The notes beneath the pieces were generated by a model. The model had not been told where the DNA came from. It worked only from the letters and a program-made list of their open reading frames with translations, and made no database searches. Made by a program: the position numbers and the translations under genes. 64,000 bases of DNA from Antedon mediterranea (lineage: Eukaryota > Echinodermata > Crinoidea > Comatulida > Antedonidae), in the NCBI RefSeq assembly GCF_964355755.1, contig NC_092676.1, positions 4,260,288-4,324,287 of the forward strand. The letters are read 5' to 3'. Below, piece by piece: positions 63,001 to 64,000 of the stretch; position 1 is the first letter of the stretch; every line of letters starts with the position of its first letter.

Positions 63001-64000
63001 GTGTATTGCTTATGTTTGTTTACTTTTACCAATTTGGTTTTAATTTCGAAATTAAATGAAAAGTTATTTTACAAAGTTGGTTAAACAATGATAATGGATT
63101 AATATTATTATATAATTTCACAATTTGTGATCTTATAAAAAATAACTTAAAAAATCAGTAGTTTTTTGCTCATCCACCATGAACAAATTTTAATTTTTTA
63201 AATATTATATAATAATTCAAAATAAATTTTTATTGTAAATGTCACAATAAAAATATCATTATAACAAATAATACTAAAACTAAATAATTAGTATTTGTTT
63301 ATGTAGTGATTTTGTTTTATGAGAATAACAATTATTAAAATAGGAATATATTTTATATTTTAACATTAAAATATTGATACAATACAATGCATGCATTGTA
63401 GGATCAATTGTAATAATGGACTAATCATATGTACCTTATGATTTCATGATTATTTACAGTAAAAAGAATTTTAAAGTCAACATTATTTTTATTTGTAATT
63501 TATCCACCATGATTGAAGTATATATTTTTGTAAGATATAACAATTGAAAGTGAATCTGTATTTAATACATAATAGATAATACATTTATTATATGGTTGCT
63601 ATCAAACAATTACATTTGGTGAAGACATTTTATTTTAAGAAATTAAGTTATTAAATTATATTTACCACATTTTTATAAAACTGACAAAATGTTTCTAAGT
63701 AGGCCTAATCAATATTTGTTTATGTACATTTTTGTTTATTTTAACAAAATAAGTTATTAAAATATACATTTGTATTTTAACATAGTATATTTTGACATAA
63801 CTAAAGTACATACAATAGAGTACATGCAGTATAAACTACCGGTACTGTATAATGTACAGGAATGTAGACATTTCAACATTTGAGGTGACAGAAAAACTAA
63901 AATAATTTAAAAACAGCTTGGATATTGTGATTTACTTATACTGTGCATTCTTTTTACTTTTAAGGAATTTGAGATGGAACCGAATAAGTACATTACAAGC
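2949..64000 (+). CDS. Candidate giant SRCR-LRR gene (partial, multi-exon model)
   Basis: Proposed gene made of a signal-peptide exon (2949-3096), 17 intact SRCR exons (8296-42912), an LRRNT exon (52412-52550) and 72-base LRR exons (53495 onward), open at the right edge. What the sequence shows: every SRCR exon begins after AG with TA and ends one base into a codon before GT, so any number can be joined in frame. The leader exon ends in the same phase, and LRRNT starts in it. Only about 405 bases separate the last SRCR exon from LRRNT once the 43133-52217 insertion is discounted, with no AATAAA seen there. Inferred product: a secreted or membrane protein with about 1745 residues of SRCR followed by LRRs, probably a recognition receptor. 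It could instead be two adjacent genes with the LRR leader exon unseen. The transmembrane or C-terminal part is outside the window. Confidence 0.55.
3097..5042. other. Probable intron 1, AT-rich, with a diverged duplication
   Basis: No gene recognised. Two related blocks occur at about 3755-3905 and 4555-4700. They share CATTTCGTCGTCGGTCGTCG, then an AGACAGTAC stretch, then GGAGACAATGGCTA followed by a short ATGAA-CTAATTTACATA reading. They could be duplicated leader-like exons or a repeat. At 3444-3500 lies GC-richer text (GGCCGGTTCACACTGAGCGC) of a type common in dispersed invertebrate repeats. 3984-4211 has an unsupported minus-strand frame. Confidence 0.4.
5043..7515. repeat. 83-bp satellite array, about 29-30 copies
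   Basis: Tandem monomers of about 83 bases built around GTATTATCACATACGATTG, TTACGTCACACTTTATAAG and ATCGCCGGACATC. Copies differ by point changes and a few short deletions (for example near 6245 and 6375). Subfamilies can be seen, such as GTTGCATAGTATCAC variants around 6420-6900. Most copies carry TTACGTCA, the reverse complement of TGACGTAA, a CREB/ATF-type word. It lies in the presumed first intron. Confidence 0.95.
7816..7910 (+). pseudogene. Truncated SRCR exon (first third only)
   Basis: Encodes the start of an SRCR domain, from [16 protein letters not shown] to about DDDW, then jumps at 7911 directly into sequence that elsewhere follows an SRCR donor (AATACACACACACAATACAAAC, compare 23435). 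An internal deletion has therefore removed the last two thirds and the donor. The acceptor is also altered: TATGCAG|ACATTAG lacks the TAA seen in the other copies. It is expected to be skipped. Confidence 0.85.
8296..8601 (+). CDS. SRCR exon 1 (B-type)
   Basis: Complete 102-codon scavenger receptor cysteine-rich domain, opened by acceptor TTTTAATAG and closed by donor G|GTAGGTAAAG, phase 1-1. Hallmarks: [50 protein letters not shown] and [13 protein letters not shown]. Six cysteines are present. The first and fourth cysteines of the eight-cysteine group B pattern are absent. It is the first intact SRCR exon and belongs to the LVDGSN class, whose upstream intron ends in TTTAATTTTAATAG. Confidence 0.92.
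8790..9104 (+). mobile_element. tRNA-derived SINE, copy 1
   Basis: About 315 bases. The head is tRNA-like with A box TGGCCGAGCGG and B box GGGGTTCGAGGC (Ser/Leu-type). The body contains GGATAAGGACTATAAACCG, and the tail is TCAATCAATCAATC. Related introns near 21185, 24297 and 41928 run from ...TTTATCC or TGTATCC straight into ACGTCCC or ATGTCCC, giving empty sites. It differs from the four downstream copies at several positions, so it marks an older duplicate. Confidence 0.85.
9301..9600. repeat. 15-bp minisatellite, 20 perfect copies
   Basis: TTTTATATCTGTTCA repeated 20 times without a visible change, in the intron before the SRCR exon at 10042. The frames across it (LFILY or MNRYK repeats) are trivial products of a 15-base period. 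Confidence 0.98.
10042..10347 (+). CDS. SRCR exon 2 (A-type), unit 1
   Basis: 102-codon SRCR domain between acceptor TTTCATTTAG and donor G|GTAGGTAAAG, phase 1-1. It is LVNGSN class with [18 protein letters not shown] and a distinctive [13 protein letters not shown], in which the usual Gly after the fifth cysteine is Glu. Six cysteines. It is preceded by the 15-bp minisatellite and by a conserved block containing GGACGGGCGCCATCTTATG. Confidence 0.92.
11195..11503 (+). CDS. SRCR exon 3 (A-type), unit 1
   Basis: 103 codons, ending TGT GCA G|GTAAAAAC, so an alanine follows the last cysteine. Sequence features are [35 protein letters not shown] and [10 protein letters not shown]. Splice phase is 1-1. 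The intron to the next exon is only about 370 bases and carries the ACACACACTAAATACAAAC stretch shared by several A-type exons. Confidence 0.92.
11876..12181 (+). CDS. SRCR exon 4 (B-type), unit 1
   Basis: 102-codon SRCR domain, [14 protein letters not shown], with [14 protein letters not shown], where Glu replaces the Gly usual after RL, and [12 protein letters not shown]. Donor G|GTAGGTAAAA. It is the closest relative of the exon at 8296 by position and flanks. Confidence 0.92.
12368..12681 (+). mobile_element. tRNA-derived SINE, copy 2 (unit 1)
   Basis: Same SINE at the same place in the intron after a B-type exon, with CACACTCACTCC in place of CTCACTCACTCC and GTAGGGGTTACC with one G fewer than copy 1. 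It duplicated along with the unit and did not insert independently. Confidence 0.85.
12878..13117. repeat. 15-bp minisatellite, 16 copies
   Basis: TTTTATATCTGTTCA x16. It is the unit 2 counterpart of 9301-9600, four copies shorter. Confidence 0.97.
13559..13864 (+). CDS. SRCR exon 5 (A-type), unit 2
   Basis: Same translation as the exon at 10042, including HNCEHSED, exactly 3517 bases downstream. Phase 1-1, six cysteines. Confidence 0.92.
14712..15020 (+). CDS. SRCR exon 6 (A-type), unit 2
   Basis: Identical translation to 11195-11503 ([18 protein letters not shown]), with the same donor TGTGCAG|GTAAAA. Confidence 0.92.
15393..15698 (+). CDS. SRCR exon 7 (B-type), unit 2
   Basis: Identical translation to 11876-12181 ([16 protein letters not shown]). 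Phase 1-1. Confidence 0.92.
15885..16198 (+). mobile_element. tRNA-derived SINE, copy 3 (unit 2)
   Basis: Counterpart of 12368-12681 at +3517, with no difference noticed. Confidence 0.85.
16395..16634. repeat. 15-bp minisatellite, 16 copies
   Basis: TTTTATATCTGTTCA x16, unit 3 counterpart. Equal copy number to 12878-13117 supports a very recent split of these two units. Confidence 0.97.
17076..17381 (+). CDS. SRCR exon 8 (A-type), unit 3
   Basis: Third copy of the exon at 10042, translation unchanged. Confidence 0.92.
18229..18537 (+). CDS. SRCR exon 9 (A-type), unit 3
   Basis: Third copy of the exon at 11195, with one amino-acid change ([11 protein letters not shown] for [11 protein letters not shown]) and a silent GGC to GGT change. 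These are the only coding differences noticed among the three units. Confidence 0.92.
18910..19215 (+). CDS. SRCR exon 10 (B-type), unit 3
   Basis: Third copy of the exon at 11876, translation unchanged. Phase 1-1. Confidence 0.92.
19402..19715 (+). mobile_element. tRNA-derived SINE, copy 4 (unit 3)
   Basis: Third unit's copy. About 60 bases after its tail the sequence begins to differ from units 1 and 2 (AAGCTGTTTCTCATC), which marks the right limit of the recent amplification. Confidence 0.85.
20372..20680 (+). CDS. SRCR exon 11 (A-type)
   Basis: 103 codons, ending TGT ACA G|GTAAAAAT. Distinct from the amplified units: [44 protein letters not shown]. Six cysteines, phase 1-1. Confidence 0.92.
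21069..21109 (+). pseudogene. SRCR exon stub (about 40 bases)
   Basis: After a normal TTTTAATAG acceptor only the first 40 bases of an SRCR exon remain, with an extra TAT near the start. At 21110 the sequence passes straight into TTGAAAAGTAAAATCAATTTT, which normally lies well inside the downstream intron. A deletion of roughly 400 bases removed the rest of the exon and its donor. Confidence 0.85.
21515..21823 (+). CDS. SRCR exon 12 (B-type)
   Basis: 103 codons, ending TGT GGA G|GTAAAGTA. Features: [50 protein letters not shown]. It is a B-type exon by its LVDGSN start and TTTTAATAG acceptor. Confidence 0.92.
22001..22315 (+). mobile_element. tRNA-derived SINE, copy 5
   Basis: Same SINE site as in the amplified units but with the longer GTAGGGGGTTACC and CTCACTCACTCC forms shared with copy 1. 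Copies 1 and 5 are therefore the older state flanking the recent amplification. Confidence 0.85.
23116..23424 (+). CDS. SRCR exon 13 (A-type)
   Basis: 103 codons, ending TGT CAA G|GTAGGGAA. Features: [56 protein letters not shown]. The intron before it holds an extra partial copy of the TCAGATTTACATCAGC block (about 22885-23040). Confidence 0.92.
23818..24123 (+). CDS. SRCR exon 14 (B-type)
   Basis: 102 codons. Features: [52 protein letters not shown], where Gln replaces the usual His in the C-G-H motif. No SINE follows, so its intron keeps the empty site. Confidence 0.92.
24501..24680. repeat. 15-bp minisatellite, 12 copies with variants
   Basis: Older version of the TTTTATATCTGTTCA array: 12 units, three of which read TTTGATATC. 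Other A-type introns contain only one or two units, so the expansion happened separately in a few introns. Confidence 0.95.
25140..25448 (+). CDS. SRCR exon 15 (A-type)
   Basis: 103 codons, ending TGT ACA G|GTAAAAAC. Features: [47 protein letters not shown]. It is the last SRCR exon before the Gypsy insertion 250 bases downstream. Confidence 0.92.
25701..27785 (-). repeat. 3' LTR of the Gypsy element (left copy, 2085 bp)
   Basis: Starts TGTAACGAAAATCCG and ends CAAAATCATTACA. The central 25905-27485 is a minisatellite of about 35-40-base units (GTAACCACCAAC..AATGGTGTAACCTCCA..). Outside that it matches the right LTR with only scattered substitutions. The CWWLR-like frames on the minus strand across it are repeat artefacts. 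Confidence 0.95.
25905..27485. repeat. Minisatellite inside the left LTR
   Basis: Dozens of variant units with a core of GTAACCACCAAC, (AC)AATGGTGTAACCTCCA and ACTGCAC or CAGCACG. Larger blocks repeat too: about 26050-26400 resembles 26510-26880. Its length explains the 518-base difference between the two LTRs. Confidence 0.93.
27786..27801 (-). promoter_or_regulatory. Polypurine tract of the Gypsy element
   Basis: Immediately inside the left LTR the minus strand reads AGGAGGGGGGTGA, the expected position and composition of the primer for plus-strand DNA synthesis. Confidence 0.8.
27878..28618 (-). pseudogene. Gypsy integrase C-terminal part
   Basis: 246-residue open segment. After the integrase core ([19 protein letters not shown]) comes a GPY/F-type module with [15 protein letters not shown] and [12 protein letters not shown], then an acidic, proline-rich tail ending RRRPARYEQ. 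It is continuous with the integrase core upstream (higher coordinates), separated by an in-frame stop at about 28637-28639. A 13-G run on the plus strand at 27936-27948 encodes part of the proline stretch and is a slippage-prone site. No chromodomain is recognised. Confidence 0.88.
28619..29092 (-). pseudogene. Gypsy integrase catalytic core
   Basis: Contains the first catalytic Asp in [17 protein letters not shown], the second in [10 protein letters not shown], and the Glu in a [14 protein letters not shown]-type motif at about 28690-28715. In-frame stops interrupt it at about 28772-28774 and 28637-28639. It is in a different frame from the zinc-binding N-terminal part upstream because of an 11-base tandem duplication at about 29047-29069. 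Confidence 0.85.
29014..30702 (-). pseudogene. Gypsy reverse transcriptase, RNase H and integrase zinc domain
   Basis: 562-residue open segment. The RT palm has [27 protein letters not shown] and catalytic [10 protein letters not shown] thumb region follows, then RNase H with [16 protein letters not shown] and [11 protein letters not shown], the tether [15 protein letters not shown], and the integrase HHCC zinc domain ([12 protein letters not shown] ... CDGCARRK). The frame is lost after the zinc domain. Upstream it is separated from the rest of pol by one stop codon at 30718-30720. Confidence 0.93.
30718..31401 (-). pseudogene. Gypsy protease-RT linker and RT N-terminus
   Basis: Covers the region between protease and RT fingers: a [12 protein letters not shown] strand, [13 protein letters not shown], then [20 protein letters not shown] and [18 protein letters not shown], typical of Gypsy RT entry regions. 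It ends with an in-frame stop in the fingers. Its N-terminal side is cut at 31401 by the nested TIR element at 31402-35654. Residues read further upstream belong to that element's terminal repeat. Confidence 0.85.
32560..33430 (+). pseudogene. Non-LTR retrotransposon fragment (CR1/L2-like RT)
   Basis: RT motifs [20 protein letters not shown] and [13 protein letters not shown], then in shifted frames [24 protein letters not shown] and [10 protein letters not shown], and a 3' end with GCCCCGTGTGGGATGATATTG. The order fits the RT C-terminal half of CR1/L2-type LINEs. It is 5' truncated and has several frameshifts and stops. Confidence 0.75.
33440..35190 (-). pseudogene. Degraded coding-like sequence of unknown family
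   Basis: Broken minus-strand frames: about 33545-33640 reads [20 protein letters not shown], and 34846-35190 includes [20 protein letters not shown]. Such phrases occur, as far as I recall, in multicopy invertebrate proteins of unclear function, but I cannot name the family. It may be cargo or a remnant of the host TIR element's own gene. Confidence 0.35.
35655..36007 (-). pseudogene. Gypsy aspartic protease
   Basis: Retropepsin-like segment with active-site [13 protein letters not shown] (codons near 35895-35920) and the conserved [17 protein letters not shown], which aligns with the G-(I/V/L)-LG-x-D/N-(Y/F)-L motif of Gypsy proteases. It lies in the -1 frame relative to gag, whose stop is at 36008-36010, so expression by -1 frameshifting is plausible. 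The frame is cut at 35654 by the nested element. Confidence 0.82.
36008..36646 (-). pseudogene. Gypsy gag, C-terminal part with zinc knuckle
   Basis: Capsid C-terminal region ([37 protein letters not shown]), a basic linker and a CCHC knuckle [14 protein letters not shown], then a Pro/Gln-rich tail. It begins at the nested foldback element; the N-terminal part of gag lies on the far side at 39074-39697. Confidence 0.88.
37425..37680. repeat. GGACAACTACCCCC minisatellite, left arm
   Basis: Irregular 14-18-base units (ACAACTACCCCC with CCGG or CTTAGG spacers). It is inverted relative to 38760-39010, forming the arms of the nested foldback element. Confidence 0.9.
37739..38120. mobile_element. 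382-bp MITE with 9-bp target duplication
   Basis: Flanked by GTTTTTAAC on both sides (37730-37738 and 38121-38129). Termini are inverted: GGGTGTTTCGAAACTAGAG.. and ..CTATAGTTTCGAAACACCC, followed inward by GAGACC-type words. The centre is a minisatellite of GGTCTCCCTTTTCGTATAT units. A 9-bp duplication plus GGG-starting TIRs point to a Mutator-like (MuDR/MULE) non-autonomous element. Confidence 0.85.
38130..38759. other. Centre of the nested foldback element
   Basis: AT-rich, no gene seen. At about 38690 TAATTCGTCAAAGTAACGAATTA forms a hairpin resembling the terminal hairpin of the Helentron-like element at 60614-60634, and may be an old Helentron end. Confidence 0.4.
38760..39010. repeat. 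GGGGGTAGTTGTCC minisatellite, right arm
   Basis: Inverted counterpart of 37425-37680, with units such as GGGGGGTAGTTGTCC and AAGGGGGTAGTTGTCCT. Confidence 0.9.
39074..39697 (-). pseudogene. Gypsy gag, N-terminal part
   Basis: Begins at ATG (39695-39697), about 40 bases after the primer-binding site. The N-terminus is a likely coiled coil ([20 protein letters not shown]), then a polar linker, then a capsid-like region ([37 protein letters not shown]). The frame reads through the LTR leader upstream, but this ATG fits the coiled-coil start. It is cut at 39073 by the foldback insertion, whose ends supply the foreign residues seen further on. Confidence 0.87.
39731..39748 (-). promoter_or_regulatory. 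Primer-binding site of the Gypsy element
   Basis: Directly inside the right LTR the minus strand reads TGGTGGCAGCGGTGGGAT. It starts with TGG, complementary to a tRNA CCA end, at the expected place for minus-strand priming. The primer tRNA is not identified. Confidence 0.75.
39749..41315 (-). repeat. 5' LTR of the Gypsy element (right copy, 1567 bp)
   Basis: Same ends as the left LTR (TGTAACG...TTACA). The inner minisatellite (39954-41010) is shorter. In the transcription sense (minus strand) this is the upstream LTR and would hold the promoter. Confidence 0.95.
41440..41748 (+). CDS. SRCR exon 16 (B-type)
   Basis: 103 codons including a one-residue insertion near the fifth cysteine ([15 protein letters not shown]). 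Other features: [32 protein letters not shown]. Donor G|GTAGGTAAAG. The first SRCR exon after the retrotransposon, it shows the array continues across the insertion. Confidence 0.92.
42598..42912 (+). CDS. SRCR exon 17 (A-type), last of the array
   Basis: 105 codons with a short insertion before the fifth cysteine ([19 protein letters not shown]); the inserted bases include AGGCCT. It ends TGT CAA T|GTAAGAAA, the only SRCR exon here whose split codon starts with T instead of G. Joined to the next phase-1 exon (LRRNT, opening TC) it would make a Phe codon. The upstream block is more diverged than in other A-type copies, which suggests age. Confidence 0.9.
42913..43132. other. Left part of the intron between the last SRCR and LRRNT
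   Basis: 220 AT-rich bases after the donor. No AATAAA or ATTAAA-plus-GT-rich end is convincing. It ends in AATATAATA (43124-43132), the target duplication of the foldback element. Confidence 0.5.
44262..47040. repeat. 94-bp satellite, left arm of the foldback element
   Basis: About 29-30 monomers of TCTAGAATATTAGGTACCCC, GTGACAGATTGCACCCCCTA, an AT-rich hinge with AACAGTTAATAACTATAT, and TAGGGGGTGCAATATATTA. Each monomer contains its own palindrome: ATTGCACCCCCTATA pairs with TATAGGGGGTGCAAT. Confidence 0.95.
47041..49011. other. Central spacer of the foldback element
   Basis: About 2 kb, very AT-rich, no gene. The word GGACGGGACAT, its complement ATGTCCCGTCC and near variants occur several times in both orientations (about 47103, 47190, 47210, 47567, 48620, 48643), so the spacer is itself partly repetitive. 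A 76-codon minus frame at 47945-48175 has no recognisable features. Confidence 0.7.
49012..51060. repeat. 94-bp satellite, right arm (inverted)
   Basis: About 22 monomers in the opposite orientation (TAGGGGGTGCAATCTGTCAC, GGGGTACCTAATATTCTAGA). Higher-order pattern: monomers alternate between forms with TTATTATTAACTG and TTATTAACTG over roughly 49100-50400, which points to expansion by multi-monomer blocks. Confidence 0.95.
51061..52217. other. Outer right arm of the foldback element
   Basis: Degenerate satellite pieces, then sequence with several AGGCCTA words, then the terminal inverted repeat. The plus frame at 51392-51610 (72 codons) has no recognisable domain and I do not call it a gene. 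Confidence 0.6.
52412..52550 (+). CDS. LRR N-terminal cap (LRRNT) exon
   Basis: After an acceptor with a pyrimidine tract (ACCATTATAG) the exon reads [17 protein letters not shown], then [16 protein letters not shown], ending DPITTL in phase 2 before GTAAGTAG. The CPxxCxC cluster is the classic LRRNT cap of extracellular LRR proteins. It starts in phase 1 (TC GGA TGC), so it cannot begin a protein and needs an upstream coding exon. The last SRCR exon, in phase 1, is the nearest compatible one. The hydrophobic reading just upstream ([14 protein letters not shown]) has no ATG and coincides with the acceptor tract. Confidence 0.82.
53495..53566 (+). CDS. LRR exon 1
   Basis: 72 bases, phase 2-2, one 24-residue [21 protein letters not shown] then TALETL. 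The first half departs from the xLxxN consensus, as often happens in the repeat next to an N-cap. Acceptor CTTTTAAG, donor CT|GTAAGTG. Confidence 0.85.
54369..54440 (+). CDS. LRR exon 2
   Basis: 72 bases, phase 2-2, reading [18 protein letters not shown] then TALETL. Canonical LxLxxNxIxxL pattern. Intron on the right carries the 1070-bp MITE. Confidence 0.88.
54861..55930. mobile_element. 1070-bp MITE with 10-bp target duplication
   Basis: Flanked by TTAGATTACC at 54851-54860 and 55931-55940. Termini GGGTGTCACGAAACCTAAGA and its complement; then CACGAAAGCTAAGACC words; inverted homology continues inward (CGCACCTGCCTTGTATTTTA versus TACAAGAAAGGCAGGTGCG, and AAATTGATGATTTTACAGACG on both sides). 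No coding capacity: the 64-codon frame at 55267-55461 lies in the centre and looks incidental. The TIR start GGGTGTnnCGAAAC is shared with the 382-bp MITE at 37739, so one Mutator-like family is likely. Confidence 0.88.
56225..56296 (+). CDS. LRR exon 3 with damaged donor
   Basis: 72 bases reading [18 protein letters not shown] then TELERL. The usual donor CT|GTAAGTGTATTGC has lost four bases and now reads CT|GTGTATTGC, so splicing may be weak or absent. If the exon is skipped the frame is kept, because all LRR exons are 72 bases. Confidence 0.75.
56760..58139 (-). pseudogene. RTE-like LINE reverse transcriptase and C-terminus
   Basis: RT motifs in order: [49 protein letters not shown] and catalytic [11 protein letters not shown], then the connection region to [10 protein letters not shown] frameshift at about 57150 leads to the C-terminal [13 protein letters not shown]-type and [14 protein letters not shown] motifs, and a second near 56900 to the end ([11 protein letters not shown]). 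It belongs to the RTE/Craniata-like group by motif style. It begins at the inversion breakpoint. Confidence 0.88.
58125..59063 (+). pseudogene. RTE-like LINE endonuclease C-terminus and RT N-terminus, inverted
   Basis: Contains the end of an APE-type endonuclease ([30 protein letters not shown] with the SDH catalytic motif), a basic, Lys/Arg-rich linker, then the start of the RT domain ([28 protein letters not shown]). The rest of the RT is on the other strand at 56760-58139. The first endonuclease residues are missing (5' truncation). Confidence 0.88.
59066..60644 (+). mobile_element. Helentron-like (Helitron2-type) non-autonomous element
   Basis: 5' end TAGTTATCCGC, with hairpin TTATCCGC-TTAGTA-GCGGATAA at 59069-59090. 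The inverted partner GCGGATAACT sits subterminally at 60604-60613, followed by terminal hairpin AACTCGTCA-AAG-TGACGAGTT (60614-60634), ACATGT and a CTAG end. It inserted between two T bases inside the LINE's right target duplication, with no duplication of its own. These are the structural features reported for Helentron/HINE elements. No ORF. Several TGACGTCA-like words occur inside. Confidence 0.72.
61544..61615 (+). CDS. LRR exon 4
   Basis: 72 bases reading [18 protein letters not shown] then TALETL, phase 2-2, normal donor CT|GTAAGTG. Confidence 0.87.
62925..62996 (+). CDS. LRR exon 5
   Basis: 72 bases reading [18 protein letters not shown] then TALETL. Gln to Leu after the Asn ladder and Ala to Val in the conserved half are the only departures. 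Donor CT|GTAAGTG. Confidence 0.87.
63965..64000 (+). CDS. LRR exon 6 (cut by window end)
   Basis: First 36 bases of another LRR exon after CTTTTAAG, reading [11 protein letters not shown]. The gene continues beyond the window. Confidence 0.82.

Larger units (their letters stand above)
52551..63964. other. LRR introns, themselves tandem duplicates
   Basis: Introns of roughly 0.8-1.3 kb (before insertions) share ordered blocks: TTTGTGATCTTATAAAAATA, CACCATGAATGAACTTT, CACCATGATTGAACTATTTA, CAGTATAACTACTGTATAATG, ACATTTCAACATTTGAGGTG and TGTGATTTACTTATACTGTG just before each acceptor. Extra intron blocks without an exon lie at about 61780-62560, so the array also contains exon-less duplicates. 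No other genes seen. Confidence 0.8.

Overview
The window is animal (metazoan) nuclear DNA. It is AT-rich, its genes are split by introns with GT...AG boundaries, and it is dense in satellites and transposable elements. Frequent AGGCCT-containing words and the expanded SRCR and LRR exons suggest an echinoderm-like or other ambulacrarian/invertebrate deuterostome genome. That placement is inference and not firm.

Layout. 1-2640: two tandem arrays of tRNA-like genes (367-bp and 364-bp units). 2949-3096: a candidate signal-peptide first exon. 5043-7515: an 83-bp satellite, probably inside intron 1. 7816-42912: an array of 17 intact single-exon SRCR domains plus two truncated ones, all with 1-1 splice phase. 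Its middle (about 9050-19770) is three almost identical 3517-bp units, each with three SRCR exons and one tRNA-derived SINE. 25701-41315: a minus-strand Ty3/Gypsy-type LTR retrotransposon inside one SRCR intron, with broken reading frames. It carries two nested TIR elements, at 31402-35654 (in pol) and 36653-39067 (in gag), and the second holds a 382-bp MITE. 43133-52217: a 9.1-kb foldback element with 9-bp target duplications, opposed satellite arms and a unique centre. 52412-64000: an LRRNT exon followed by 72-bp exons, each encoding exactly one 24-residue leucine-rich repeat. Their introns hold a 1070-bp MITE, a 5'-inverted RTE-like LINE and a Helentron-like element.

Main interpretation. 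If the 9.1-kb foldback element is removed, the last SRCR exon and the LRRNT exon lie only about 400 bp apart and their splice phases match (phase 1 to phase 1). The simplest reading is one gene for a very large secreted or membrane protein: leader, at least 17 SRCR domains, LRR N-cap, then at least 6 LRRs, running off the right edge. Variation among the LRR exons falls mainly on the exposed beta-strand positions while the rest of each exon is almost constant, as expected for a diversified recognition surface. This looks like a candidate innate-immune receptor locus that grows by exon duplication. No transcript evidence is available here.
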